A DNA stretch of 64,000 nt from an uncultured Mycoplasmatota bacterium (GTDB lineage Bacteria; Bacillota_I; Bacilli_A; RF39; UBA660), in NCBI GenBank assembly GCA_900543825.1, contig UQSR01000005.1:1-64000 (forward strand). The letters run 5' to 3'. Shown here piece by piece: positions 8,452-17,819 of the stretch. The stretch's first letter is position 1; each line of letters begins with the position of its first letter. The notes beneath the pieces are model-generated. The model was not told the DNA's origin. It did not search any database and was given only the letters and a program-made list of their open reading frames with translations. Both the position numbers and the translations under genes were made by a program.

Positions 8452-9162
8452 TTAATTCCTCAATTCTATTAGTATTTTTTCAAAGTTATTTTCTTGATTT
8501 ATTATTACTTCTTTTTCTTTTACCATTTCTAAAACGGATAAAAACGTAACGACGATATATGGTTTATTATACTCTTCTAATAAATCTTCTAAAGTAGCTT
8601 TTTTCTTTTCTTTTAGAATATTTTTTATATTTCTTTTTCTTTCTTTGACAGAGTATTCTTTTGTGGTAATAGTGGTTTCCATTGGTTTTTCTAGTTCTTT
8701 TCTTTCTAAGAATTTTTTAAATGCTTCCATTAGGTCCTCAACGGTTCCTTCACCACTAACGGTATTTTCTATATAGTTACTTACTTTTTCAGGACTCTTA
8801 ATATATATTTTTTTTCTTTCTTCTTCTAAGTGTTTAAATGTTGGTGTTAATTCTTTGTATCTTTTATATTCTAATAATTTATTGATTAAATTTTCTCTTG
8901 TTATTTCTTCATCGTCATCTTCTTCATTGTTTTTATTTTGTGGTAATAATGATTTAGACTTTAGATACATAAGTTCTGCCGCTAAAACTAGATATGATGA
9001 TGATATATTAATATTTAAATCTTTTTGTGTTTCGATATATGTTAGGTATTTGTCTGTTATTTCTTCTATTTTAATATCTAATATATCTATATTAGACTCT
9101 TTTACTAAATGTAGTAATAAATCTAAAGGTCCTTCAAAATTATCTATCGTTATGTAGTCCAT
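8452..9162 (-). CDS. scpA: Segregation and condensation protein A (kleisin)
   Basis: ScpA is the kleisin that bridges the SMC heads. The hallmark N-terminus IDNFEGPLDLLLHLVKE and YLVLAAELMYLKSKSLLP are present, with a charged central linker and a C-terminal winged helix (FLSVLEMVKEKEV). The ATG at 9162 is chosen because AAGGATGG sits at proper distance; an ATG four codons upstream lies inside that Shine-Dalgarno sequence. Length about 236 residues, typical of Firmicutes. Confidence 0.95.
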   Translation of the reverse strand: MDYITIDNFEGPLDLLLHLVKESNIDILDIKIEEITDKYLTYIETQKDLNINISSSYLVLAAELMYLKSKSLLPQNKNNEEDDDEEITRENLINKLLEYKRYKELTPTFKHLEEERKKIYIKSPEKVSNYIENTVSGEGTVEDLMEAFKKFLERKELEKPMETTITTKEYSVKERKRNIKNILKEKKKATLEDLLEEYNKPYIVVTFLSVLEMVKEKEVIINQENNFEKILIELRN

Positions 9163-9250
9163 CTTAGTCACCATCCTTGTTAATTATATCAAATAAAAAG
9201 AAATAAGTAAATATTTGTATTTAACTATTTATTGTATCTATGATAGTATT

Positions 9251-9296
9251 TGTAACCTATTTAGTTACATTAAATAATTAGTTTTTATATTATAAT
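9251..9296 (+). promoter_or_regulatory. Palindrome and -10 upstream of a small gene
   Basis: A perfect dyad TGTAAC-N7-GTTACA (9251-9269) lies just upstream of a TATAAT (9291-9296) and the small plus-strand gene at 9317. The spacing to the -10 would let a bound repressor or activator contact polymerase. No -35 is convincing. Confidence 0.4.
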
Positions 9297-9316
9297 TAAT
9301 GAAAGGAGATTATTGT

Positions 9317-9532
9317 ATGAATAAAAATATTAATCTAGTGGTGAATACTTTGATAAAATATGATAATAAAGATAATTTATCTTGGATGATGGTATATAAG
9401 TCAATATTAAAAGAGCTTAATCTTGATAATATGATTAGTAACTCTATATTTCTTAGGGATGTTGTAAAAAAGATTAGTAGAGATGGTTATGATATTTATG
9501 ATAATCCTTTTAAGCTTGTAAGATATAAGTAA
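9317..9532 (+). CDS. Small hypothetical protein (71 aa)
   Basis: ATG at 9317 lies behind a strong AAAGGAGA. The protein starts MNKNINLVVNTLIKYDNKDN and has no signal peptide or membrane segment. It is mixed-charge and mostly helical, with a repeated D/N-Y-D pattern near the end (RDGYDIYDNPF). A clear terminator follows at once, so it is a stand-alone cistron in the divergent gap between scpA and obg. No family is recognised. Confidence 0.7.
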   Translation: MNKNINLVVNTLIKYDNKDNLSWMMVYKSILKELNLDNMISNSIFLRDVVKKISRDGYDIYDNPFKLVRYK

Positions 9533-9534
9533 TT

Positions 9535-9556
9535 AAAAAGAGAAGTTCTCTTTTTA
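9535..9556 (+). terminator. Terminator of the 71-aa gene
   Basis: Near-perfect AAAAAGAGAA/TTCTCTTTTT hairpin with a T-run directly after the stop. A second small hairpin AGTAGAC-TAT-GTCTACT lies at 9583-9599. Confidence 0.75.
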
Positions 9557-9615
9557 GAATGCTAGAAAAGTTTAATACTCTGAGTAGACTATGTCTACTT
9601 TCTTTATTGTATATT

Positions 9616-9641
9616 AAAACGGAGGCCTTAGGCTCCGTTTT
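9616..9641 (-). terminator. Terminator of obg (octaloop family)
   Basis: Perfect 9-bp stem AAAACGGAG/CTCCGTTTT with loop GCCTTAGG (plus-strand reading). A- and T-tracts on both sides could make it bidirectional. Confidence 0.85.
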
Positions 9642-9657
9642 TCCTCTTAAGATATTC

Positions 9658-10929
9658 TTATCTTGTCCATTCAAATTCAAAATCTAATATTCTTACAGTA
9701 TCTCCTTCTTTAATACCTAAGCTTTCTAGTTCTTCATCGACACCCATTCTTCTTAATTTATTTGAGAATCTTTCATAAGCTTCTTCAGTATTAAAGTTTG
9801 TCATTCTAAATAGTTTTTCAACTATATCTCCTTTTATTGTATAAGTATCATTATCTTTTACAATAGTAAATGGTTTTTCTTCTTTAAATTTATATAATAC
9901 ATGACTCTCTTGTACAGAATCTGCAAATAATTCTTCTCTTTCTATTGTTTTAGTTAAACTAGATAACTTATCTATTACTTTATCTAATCCTTCATTTCTT
10001 ATGGCACTTATTTCATATATTTCTTTATTTTTGATTTTTTCTTTAAACTTCTTTAGGTTTTCTTTGGCATTTGTTCCATCCATTTTGTTAGCAACGATTA
10101 TTTCTGGTTTTGTTAATAATTTAGGAGAGAATGCTTCTAATTCTTTTCTTATAGCTACATAGTCTTCATATGGATCTCTACCCTCTTCACTAGCCATATC
10201 AATGACATGAGCTATTATTTTAGTTCTCTCAATATGTTTTAGGAACTTATGACCTAAACCTGCTCCAGAAGAAGCTCCTTCGATTAATCCTGGAAGATCC
10301 GCTACGACAAAGGAATTATCGTTTGTTTTTACTACTCCTAAGTTAGGAGATAAGGTTGTAAAGTGATAGCTAGCTATTTTAGGATTGGCATTAGATATCA
10401 TTGATAGTATTGTTGATTTTCCAACACTTGGCATACCTACTAAACCAACATCCGCTATCATACGAAGTTCTACTAGTACTCTTCTTTCTTCTCCTGGCTC
10501 ACCTTTTTCGGCATATGATGGACAGGGATTACTTCTAGTGGAAAGACTTACATTTCCTCTTCCACCACGGCCACCATAAGCTACTATAGCCTGTTCATTA
10601 TTTTTAGTTAGATCGGCTATGACTACTCCAGTAGTGGCATCCTTAATGGTAGTTCCGACTGGTACTTTTACAATGACATCTTCACTGTCTTTGCCGTTTT
10701 TGTTTTTTCCTTCACCATTATTTCCGTTATTTCCTTTTACTTTCTTTTGATAACGAAGATCTATTAAGGTTTTTAATCCTTCATCGGCTTTAAATATTAT
10801 ATCTGATCCTTTACCACCATTACCACCATAAGGTCCTCCCATAGGGATATATTTTTCTCTTCGATAAGCCATACAGCCATTACCGCCAGTACCCGCTAGA
10901 AGGTCTATTAATACTTCATCGACAAACAT
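9658..10929 (-). CDS. obg: GTPase Obg
   Basis: Obg/CgtA is an essential GTPase that acts in 50S assembly and stress control and, in spore formers, is needed for sporulation onset. All three domains are visible: the glycine-rich OBG fold (residues 1-158, many GGxGG), the G domain with P-loop GMPSVGKSTI, switch DLPGLIEG and specificity motif NKMD, and the C-terminal OCT domain (VVEKLF... region). The 423 residues match the Firmicutes form. It lies 7 bases downstream of an unrecorded 41-residue membrane peptide gene. Confidence 0.97.
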   Translation of the reverse strand: MFVDEVLIDLLAGTGGNGCMAYRREKYIPMGGPYGGNGGKGSDIIFKADEGLKTLIDLRYQKKVKGNNGNNGEGKNKNGKDSEDVIVKVPVGTTIKDATTGVVIADLTKNNEQAIVAYGGRGGRGNVSLSTRSNPCPSYAEKGEPGEERRVLVELRMIADVGLVGMPSVGKSTILSMISNANPKIASYHFTTLSPNLGVVKTNDNSFVVADLPGLIEGASSGAGLGHKFLKHIERTKIIAHVIDMASEEGRDPYEDYVAIRKELEAFSPKLLTKPEIIVANKMDGTNAKENLKKFKEKIKNKEIYEISAIRNEGLDKVIDKLSSLTKTIEREELFADSVQESHVLYKFKEEKPFTIVKDNDTYTIKGDIVEKLFRMTNFNTEEAYERFSNKLRRMGVDEELESLGIKEGDTVRILDFEFEWTR

Positions 10930-10936
10930 TTTATCA

Positions 10937-11062
10937 CTACCTTTCGTATTTTACTTTATAGATAACTACAAGTACAAGTATTATTATTAATATTAGATAT
11001 ATACCTGTTACCCATATTATTCTAGGAATGTTTTTTTCTTTCTTTTCTTTCTTTGATTTCAT
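10937..11062 (-). CDS. 41-aa single-pass membrane peptide between P-type ATPase and obg
   Basis: ATG at 11062 sits behind a strong AAGGAG (spacing about 9) and runs 41 codons to a TAG at 10937. It overlaps the last 41 bases of the ATPase gene in another frame and ends 7 bases before the obg start. The product begins with a Lys/Glu-rich head (MKSKKEKKEK), has one hydrophobic helix (IIWVTGIYLILIIILVLVVI) and a short basic tail. The RBS and placement support a real gene. Function is unknown; a regulator of the adjacent transporter, as small membrane proteins often are, is speculation. Confidence 0.65.
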   Translation of the reverse strand: MKSKKEKKEKNIPRIIWVTGIYLILIIILVLVVIYKVKYER

Positions 11063-13343
11063 TTTTTATACTCCTTACTTTTATTAATACTTTGTCATAT
11101 ATCTCCTGCAAAAAGTCTATTATATAAGTATCTATAAAGGCAAGAACTGAAATAAAGACGATACTTACTATACCAAATTTTGAAACTAAAAACAAGTCTG
11201 GAAGTAAAATTAATAGTTCTAAGAATGATATTATACAAAATATTAATAGTATTTTTCGCCATAGGTTTAATGGTTTACATATTGTATATAGTTGTCTTAG
11301 AGTAATAAATCCAGTTAAGGCTACCACTACTAAACGATAATTTTCGAAATCTTTATGAAAAACAGTACAAAACATTATTATTATAAAGATGTTTATTACT
11401 ACTGTCATTCCATTTGGAAGGGCATTTCTAAATACTTTAGATAGGAAGCCTTTAGTTACTTTGTTATAATTTGGTTCTAAGGCTAAGAAGAATGATGGAA
11501 TACCTACACATACTGAGCTTATTAATGATAATTGAATTGGATAAAATGGATATTCATATGTCAATACTATTGATAATAGGGATAATAGAAATGAATATGT
11601 TGTCTTTATTAGGTACATAGCCGCTACACGTTCAATATTATTTACTACTCTTCTTCCTTCATTTACGATATCTGGTAATACTGAGAAATCACTTGTTGTT
11701 AATACTACTTCAGATACACTTCTAGCGGCATTAACACCACTTTGAAGTGCTATTCCACAGTCAGCTTCTTTTAATCCTAATACATCGTTGACACCATCCC
11801 CTATCATGGATACGGTATTGTCTTCTTTTAAAGCTTTAATAACCATTTGTTTTTGACTTGGAGTCATTCGGCCAAAGATTACTTTTTCATGGGCTACTTT
11901 GACTAACTCTTCATAATCTTTTGGTAGGTCTGGTCCTGCTATAAATTTGTCATAGCCTTCAAAATCTAATTGCTTTAAGATATTGGATACGGAAATAGGA
12001 TTATCTCCAGATATTATTTTTATTTCTACACCCTGCTCTTTGAAATATTTTAGTGTATCTCCTGCTGAAGGTCTTATATTATCTTTTATAATTATGAAGG
12101 CTAGTACTTCTATTTTATCTTTTTCTCTAGCTAAAGTAATTATTCTATATCCTTTTTGGATATATTTATCAAGTTCTTCATAATCGGTTATTTGTTTATC
12201 GGTTATATATTCTAGGGCTCCTAAATAGTATTTTGTGTTATCAATAGTGGTTATACTACATTTTTTAGCGGAACTAAATGGTACTCTATCAGTAACGTTT
12301 AAATCATTTTTTATACCATATTTATTTTTAAGTGCTATATCGGTTGAGTTATTTCCTTCTTCGGTATTAATGTTAGCTATAATATTAGCTATATTTACTC
12401 TTTTATCTAATACGATGGTATCAACGACAGTCATAGTTCCATCGGTTATGGTTCCGGTTTTATCTAGGCATAATACATCAGTACATGATAATACTTCAAT
12501 ACCGTGTAATTTTTGAATGATGACATTTTTCTTGGCCATCTTTATTACTCCGGCGGTTAAGGCAATTGATGTTAATAGTACTAGTCCTTCTGGTATCATA
12601 CCAATAATACCCGCGACGGTAGATAGTATGGCTTCGCTATAGGTTTGATTACTATGAAAGTATTGACTTATAAATAATAAGATTCCTACAGGAATAATTA
12701 ATACGGTTACTATTTTTAGGATAGTATTAATAGTTCTTTGAAGGTATGATGAGTTATCACTTACTTCAGAGGCTTCTTTTATTAGATTGCTAGCATAACT
12801 ATTTTTACCAACACTTATTACTTTGGCATAACCACTACCACTAGTAACTATGGAACCGGACATTATTTTATCATCTTTCTTTTTGATTATAGCGTCTGAT
12901 TCACCAGTTATTATACTTTCATCTACTTCTAGACTACTTGACTTTAGGACTTCTAAGTCAGTTAGTATAGAATCACCAGAAGATATATAAACAACATCAT
13001 CAAGTACTATTTCTTCTTTTTTAATGGTTTGTTTTTCACCATCTCTTATTACTACAACAGTATCACTATCAGTTACTTTTATATTATCTAATATTTTTTT
13101 GGCTTTTAATTCTTGATATATAGCTATTATAGTATTAAATAAAATAGTTCCAATAAACAAAGTATTTTGAATAGAACCTGTTGTTAATACTAAGATAAAT
13201 AATGATATATTTAAAATGTTAAATAGAGTTATACAGTTTGATAATACTATTTCTTTTGTAGTTCTTGTATACTTTATTTTATCTTCATTTGATAAGCCAT
13301 TATTTTTTCTATATTCTACTTCATATTTTGTTAAACCTTTCAT
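11022..13343 (-). CDS. P-type cation-transporting ATPase (CtpE/Exp5-like)
   Basis: A 773-residue E1-E2 pump. Visible motifs are TGES (147-150) in the actuator domain, GMIPEGL (about 248-254) in M4, the phosphorylation site DKTGT with Asp294, SGDNPISV, and the hinge MIGDGVNDVLGLKEAD. About ten membrane segments are arranged 2-2-6. It lacks the heavy-metal CPC motif and N-terminal metal-binding domains. The GVN-D-V-L-GLK-EAD hinge and compact length fit the CtpE/Exp5 group linked to Ca2+/Mn2+ handling; the ion is not decidable from sequence. Confidence 0.9.
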   Translation of the reverse strand: MKGLTKYEVEYRKNNGLSNEDKIKYTRTTKEIVLSNCITLFNILNISLFILVLTTGSIQNTLFIGTILFNTIIAIYQELKAKKILDNIKVTDSDTVVVIRDGEKQTIKKEEIVLDDVVYISSGDSILTDLEVLKSSSLEVDESIITGESDAIIKKKDDKIMSGSIVTSGSGYAKVISVGKNSYASNLIKEASEVSDNSSYLQRTINTILKIVTVLIIPVGILLFISQYFHSNQTYSEAILSTVAGIIGMIPEGLVLLTSIALTAGVIKMAKKNVIIQKLHGIEVLSCTDVLCLDKTGTITDGTMTVVDTIVLDKRVNIANIIANINTEEGNNSTDIALKNKYGIKNDLNVTDRVPFSSAKKCSITTIDNTKYYLGALEYITDKQITDYEELDKYIQKGYRIITLAREKDKIEVLAFIIIKDNIRPSAGDTLKYFKEQGVEIKIISGDNPISVSNILKQLDFEGYDKFIAGPDLPKDYEELVKVAHEKVIFGRMTPSQKQMVIKALKEDNTVSMIGDGVNDVLGLKEADCGIALQSGVNAARSVSEVVLTTSDFSVLPDIVNEGRRVVNNIERVAAMYLIKTTYSFLLSLLSIVLTYEYPFYPIQLSLISSVCVGIPSFFLALEPNYNKVTKGFLSKVFRNALPNGMTVVINIFIIIMFCTVFHKDFENYRLVVVALTGFITLRQLYTICKPLNLWRKILLIFCIISFLELLILLPDLFLVSKFGIVSIVFISVLAFIDTYIIDFLQEIYDKVLIKVRSIKNEIKERKERKKHS

Positions 13344-13356
13344 AACATCCTCCTAG

Positions 13357-13381
13357 TTAAAAAGGGCTTATAATGCCCTTT
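13357..13381 (-). terminator. Terminator after the M23 peptidase gene
   Basis: Stem AAGGGC/GCCCTT followed on the minus strand by TTTTTAAC. It overlaps the stop codon and precedes the P-type ATPase RBS. Confidence 0.75.
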
Positions 13382-14546
13382 ATTTTCTATAAAAATATGC
13401 TCCATACTCGCCAGGTGAAAAATATAAAACTTCTTTTGAATTTGGATTTATTGAATTATCATTAAAATCCCAACCAGGAAGACGCCAGCCTCGCGCAACA
13501 CCGAAATGTAAGTGAGCTCCATAATTTCCACCAGTATTTCCGGCATAGCCGATAATTGTATCATTAGTAACTTTGGTTCCCTGTCCTATACCATTCGCTA
13601 TTTTGGATAAATGCATATATACGCTTGTATATTGTCGTCCATTTACATTATGATATATATAGACAGCATTACCTCCACCGCTTATCCATCTTGCTGCACT
13701 AACTTCACCGGCAGCAGCAGCATAAACAGGCATTCCATATACTTCACCATTCCATAAGTCAATACCGTGATGTTCTCCACTCCAATCAGTTCTTGGCGCT
13801 TTTCCAGTATATACTGATGATACTGTGCCATATGCTATTGGATATCTCCAACCACTGGCATATACTACATTAACACATGAATCAAGAGATTGATCTAGTG
13901 AACAGCCTATACTTTTATAATAGTTAATTACTTTCCTACTATCACGAATATCTTCTTCAATAGTAGCTCCATCTTTGTCAAGAGTGTTTAGATTAGCTCT
14001 TAATTTTACTAGTTTAGAGTTATATTCATTATTTTGATTTTCTAACTGGACTTGTTTTTCTGCTAGTTCTTTCTTTTTTTGTTCTAATTCGTTATTTAGT
14101 CTTTCTAATTCGTCCATCAATTCATTATTATGACCGGTAAGCTGTGATACTACTGAATATCTATATATAAAATCAGTATAAGAATCTGCTTCAAATAAAT
14201 ATTCTAGATAAACATTTTCTCCACTTGATATTTGAAGAAATTTTAATAGTTCATCAGTCTCTTTACTTTTAGCTTCTATTTCATTTTGATTATTAATTAT
14301 TTCTTGTTCAGATGTCGCTATTTCTTTTTTTGTATTAATAATATTAGCGTTAATAGTATTTATTTGAGAATTTAGTGTATTTATCTCAGACTGAGTAAGG
14401 CTTTTTTTATTTTTATTTTCATTATAGTCTTTTTCTAATTTATCAAGTTCTTCTTGTAATTGTCTTAATGTTTTAGCCTCTACTTGATAACTAGGAATAA
14501 GTATCATACTCATTATTATAAATATAAATATTAACTTTCTTTTCAT
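13380..14546 (-). CDS. Secreted murein hydrolase/activator with M23 peptidase domain
   Basis: EnvC/NlpD-type architecture in 388 residues: signal peptide (MKRKLIFIFIIMSMILIPSYQVEA), long coiled coil (about 25-215, Glu/Lys/Asn-rich heptads), then a LytM/M23 domain. Zinc ligands are visible in HHGIDLW (HxxxD) and HLHFG (HxH). M23 enzymes cleave cross-bridges in peptidoglycan, and coiled-coil versions often act at the septum. The very C-terminus (PGEYGAYFYRK) is an unusual extension after the catalytic core. It has its own terminator. Confidence 0.9.
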   Translation of the reverse strand: MKRKLIFIFIIMSMILIPSYQVEAKTLRQLQEELDKLEKDYNENKNKKSLTQSEINTLNSQINTINANIINTKKEIATSEQEIINNQNEIEAKSKETDELLKFLQISSGENVYLEYLFEADSYTDFIYRYSVVSQLTGHNNELMDELERLNNELEQKKKELAEKQVQLENQNNEYNSKLVKLRANLNTLDKDGATIEEDIRDSRKVINYYKSIGCSLDQSLDSCVNVVYASGWRYPIAYGTVSSVYTGKAPRTDWSGEHHGIDLWNGEVYGMPVYAAAAGEVSAARWISGGGNAVYIYHNVNGRQYTSVYMHLSKIANGIGQGTKVTNDTIIGYAGNTGGNYGAHLHFGVARGWRLPGWDFNDNSINPNSKEVLYFSPGEYGAYFYRK

Positions 14547-14621
14547 ATAATCACATCTTTCTAGAATAATTATATATTAAATGTTGATTTTAGTCAATAT
14601 TTAGGTTTTATTTTACATTTT

Positions 14622-15707
14622 TTAGCAATCTTTATTTATATCTCTTTTAACAAATCCAACTAAAAAGATAAGTACTATTGTTAAATATAGTATTATTTTT
14701 ATATTATTTATTAAATATCCTATTAGACACATAATGCTTCTTGTTATACAGAATATTAATTCCACTAATAAAAGATATCCTCCTATATTAGTATCTTTTT
14801 TGATATTATATATATTTTCAGATGATACTATTTCAAACATTTTAATACCTAGTCCTTCAAATAGTCCTATTATTAAGATTAGATATTTATTATATATATT
14901 TAATTTTAATAATAGGAATAGACAAAATATTATATTTAGATATTTAAAATATTTTTTATCATTTACTTTTCTAGTAAAAAAATAGATAAATATACATGAT
15001 GAAATACCAAGAATGACGTTATATATTCCTACATATGTTATTTTACTATTTACAAATAAATATAGATATAGTGGCTGCAGAGAAAGATTTATTACTTTTG
15101 CTTGTTCCAAAATAAAGAATTTTAATTTATTTTTTTCTATCTTTTGATATTTTATTTTTTCTTTACCTATACTTGCTTCAAATTTGAATAATGGTATAAA
15201 TGATACTATAGATAATATTACTACAAAAAGGGCTAAGGCAAATGTGGATAATTTACTTTGAATATATCCTCCTATTAAAGATGATAATATTATAGCTATA
15301 TTAGTAAATATTAATATATTACCAATATTTTCTTTTTTATTATCTTCTAATGCCTTTATAGCATAATAATGTCTTAGAGTATGATATGTATAAGACCCTA
15401 TAGAATAAATAATACTAAATATTAGAAGGCTTTTTGTTGTTTTTGACATAATAGACATATAATAAAAACTTAGGCTAAATATTATACTAGATAGTATTAA
15501 GATATATTTTGATTTTATTTTATTTAAGATGTATATAGTTATAACACTAGTTAATGCTCCTAGTAAATAGAGTACTGTAAAAAATAAGAGAATATCTTTT
15601 AAAGAATAATCCATCTTATATAATAATACAGCACTATATACTTCAGGAATATTTCTAGATAATGTTGATAGTAATATAAATATATTATATCTTTTTATAT
15701 TATTCAT
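14622..15707 (-). CDS. Major facilitator superfamily-like transporter
   Basis: A 361-residue integral membrane protein with about 10-12 hydrophobic helices. The loop between helices 2 and 3 (ILNKIKSKYIL) and the gap after helix 6 filled with a basic loop (FEASIGKEKIKYQKIEKNKLK) match MFS topology. No substrate-specific motif is visible. It is monocistronic, facing a divergent radical SAM gene. Its strong AT bias gives many Ile, Leu, Tyr and Lys residues. A drug or nutrient carrier is possible. Confidence 0.65.
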   Translation of the reverse strand: MNNIKRYNIFILLSTLSRNIPEVYSAVLLYKMDYSLKDILLFFTVLYLLGALTSVITIYILNKIKSKYILILSSIIFSLSFYYMSIMSKTTKSLLIFSIIYSIGSYTYHTLRHYYAIKALEDNKKENIGNILIFTNIAIILSSLIGGYIQSKLSTFALALFVVILSIVSFIPLFKFEASIGKEKIKYQKIEKNKLKFFILEQAKVINLSLQPLYLYLFVNSKITYVGIYNVILGISSCIFIYFFTRKVNDKKYFKYLNIIFCLFLLLKLNIYNKYLILIIGLFEGLGIKMFEIVSSENIYNIKKDTNIGGYLLLVELIFCITRSIMCLIGYLINNIKIILYLTIVLIFLVGFVKRDINKDC

Positions 15708-15771
15708 GTTATCACCATTTATTAGTATGTATTTTATTTATTTTATGATACAATATTGATTGGGTGATTTG

Positions 15772-16704
15772 ATGTTTAAATATACTTTGGATAATAAAAG
15801 ATATCATACTCTTAATTATTACTTAAGAAATAAATTTAATTCTAAGGTATGTAAGATTAGTTTGAATGCTGGTTTTACTTGTCCTAATATTGATGGCACA
15901 AAAGGATATGGTGGATGTATATACTGCTCAAAGAGTGGTTCGGGAGAATTTGGTGGTAATCCTAGTAAGAGTTTAGTAGAACAATTTAATGATGTTAAAG
16001 AAGTATTAGCTAAAAAATGGCCTAATGCTAAGTATATTGCTTATTTTCAAGCTAGAACTAATACTTATGCTCCTCTTCTTGTATTAAAGGAGAAATATGA
16101 GAGTGTTTTGGGCATAGATAATGTTATTGGTCTTGATATTGCTACTAGATGCGATGCTATTAGTGATGATACTTTAGATTACTTAGAAGAATTATCTAAA
16201 AGAACTTTTTTAACTATTGAACTTGGACTACAAACTACTAAAGAAGAGACTTCTATCCTTATTAATAGAGGACATACTTTAAAAGAATTTGATGATATGG
16301 TTAAAAAACTTAGGGATAGAAATATTAATGTAGTAGTGCATATTATTAATGGTCTTCCTTATGAAAACGAAGATGATATGTTAAATACTGTAAGGCATCT
16401 TAATAAACTTGATATTCAAGGTATTAAGATTCATATGCTTAATATTGTTAAAGATACTCCTTTGGAAGTTTTATATAATAAAGAGAAATTTCATATTTTG
16501 ACTAAAGAGGAATATATTGATATTGTTATTAAGCAATTAGAGTTATTGGATGAAAAAATAGTAATACATAGAATTACTGCTGATCCGGATATTAAATCTT
16601 TAGTGGAACCTAAATGGCTTGTTAAGAAATTTTGTGTTCTAAATGACATTGATAAAGAAATGGTAAGAAGAGATACTTATCAGGGTAAATATTTTAATAG
16701 TTAA
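15772..16704 (+). CDS. Radical SAM protein, TIGR01212/YhcC family
   Basis: A cytosolic 4Fe-4S enzyme with the family-specific start KRYHTLNYYLRNKFNSKV and cluster motif CPNIDGTKGYGGCIYC, i.e. a CxnCxxC spacing longer than the canonical Cx3Cx2C and typical of this family. Then come FQARTNTYAP, GLQT and HIINGLPYE, and a conserved C-terminus. The ATG at 15772 is preferred over an upstream TTG because GGGTGA precedes it. Physiological substrate is not established for the family. It is one of few plus-strand genes here and has its own terminator. Confidence 0.92.
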   Translation: MFKYTLDNKRYHTLNYYLRNKFNSKVCKISLNAGFTCPNIDGTKGYGGCIYCSKSGSGEFGGNPSKSLVEQFNDVKEVLAKKWPNAKYIAYFQARTNTYAPLLVLKEKYESVLGIDNVIGLDIATRCDAISDDTLDYLEELSKRTFLTIELGLQTTKEETSILINRGHTLKEFDDMVKKLRDRNINVVVHIINGLPYENEDDMLNTVRHLNKLDIQGIKIHMLNIVKDTPLEVLYNKEKFHILTKEEYIDIVIKQLELLDEKIVIHRITADPDIKSLVEPKWLVKKFCVLNDIDKEMVRRDTYQGKYFNS

Positions 16705-16709
16705 TATTA

Positions 16710-16730
16710 AGTACCATCTGGTACTTTTTT
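16710..16730 (+). terminator. Terminator of the radical SAM gene
   Basis: AGTACC-ATCT-GGTACT hairpin followed by TTTTT. Confidence 0.85.
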
Positions 16731-16740
16731 ATATGTATAA

Positions 16741-16766
16741 AAGAAAAAGAACTTTAGTAGTTCTTT
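16741..16766 (-). terminator. Terminator of rseP
   Basis: AAAGAACT/AGTTCTTT stem overlapping the rseP stop codon, followed on the minus strand by TTTTCTT. Confidence 0.75.
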
Positions 16767-17805
16767 AGAATAATCTTAATATATCATTAAATGTTACATA
16801 TATCATTAGAAGCATTAATAGACCAAATCCGATAGTATTTACCATTCCTTCTACTTCTCTTTTTATTGGTTTTCTTCTTATTTTTTCTATTATTAGGAAT
16901 AATACTCTTCCTCCATCAAAGGCTGGGAATGGTAATAGATTTATTACTCCTACATTCATTGATAAATAAGCTGTTAGATATATTATACTTTGAATTCCTT
17001 GTTTTGCTTGAGAGTCCACTACGGTATAGATACCTACTGGTCCTGATAAGTCTTTTACCGATACTCCTCCTACAAATAGTTGTTTTAATGTGGTTAGCAT
17101 TAATTTATATAATCCTATGGTAGTATTTCCAGCATAAGATAAAGCATTTGTAAAGCCATGTTTTACGGTATTATCTAAACTTATACCTACTACGTAACTT
17201 TTATTTCCTTCTTCATTAGTAATGGTCTCTGGAGTTACTTTTACTTCTCTTATTTTATTATTAGTATCTTTTAAGGTGAATGTCATTTCTTTTCCTTCAC
17301 TTATTCCTATATATAGTTGTACTTCACTCCAACTTGATATTTTGTGATTATCTATTTTTAGAATGGTATCACCTTTTTCTATACCAGCAGCAAAAGCTGG
17401 ATATTCTGGATTTACATTGGCTACGATAGGTTTAGTTGATACACTTCCCCATATTAGACCTATTAGAAATAATAATACAAAAGCTGCTATGAAGTTGTTC
17501 ATGGCTCCTGCAATCATAATAAGAAATCTTTGCCATACTGGTTTACTATACAACATTCTTTCTTTTGGTATTTTGCTGTTATCATCGGCATCTTCACCTG
17601 CTAAAGATACGAAACCTCCTATTGGAATTAGTCTTAGGCAATATTCTGTTTCGCCACCTTTCTTTTTATAGTGAAGTAGTTTTGGTCCCATTCCTATTGA
17701 AAATTCATATACATATACTCCGAACATTTTTGAAAAGATAAAATGTCCAAATTCATGTACTAATACTATTCCCCCTAAAATTACTATAAACCATATTATT
17801 CCCAT
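16765..17805 (-). CDS. rseP: Site-2 intramembrane zinc metalloprotease RseP (M50)
   Basis: A membrane protease that cleaves transmembrane regulators such as anti-sigma factors and leftover signal peptides (RasP in Bacillus). The active site HEFGH (17-21) is in the first helix. A PDZ domain spans roughly 130-200 (NPEYPAFAAGIEKGDTILKI), and the third ligand helix is NLLPFPAFDGGR. At 346 residues it is slightly shorter than Bacillus RasP but complete. It lies 14 bases after cdsA in the conserved cdsA-rseP order, and the two genes are co-transcribed. Confidence 0.95.
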   Translation of the reverse strand: MGIIWFIVILGGIVLVHEFGHFIFSKMFGVYVYEFSIGMGPKLLHYKKKGGETEYCLRLIPIGGFVSLAGEDADDNSKIPKERMLYSKPVWQRFLIMIAGAMNNFIAAFVLLFLIGLIWGSVSTKPIVANVNPEYPAFAAGIEKGDTILKIDNHKISSWSEVQLYIGISEGKEMTFTLKDTNNKIREVKVTPETITNEEGNKSYVVGISLDNTVKHGFTNALSYAGNTTIGLYKLMLTTLKQLFVGGVSVKDLSGPVGIYTVVDSQAKQGIQSIIYLTAYLSMNVGVINLLPFPAFDGGRVLFLIIEKIRRKPIKREVEGMVNTIGFGLLMLLMIYVTFNDILRLF

Positions 17806-17819
17806 TATTTTTTTCCTCC

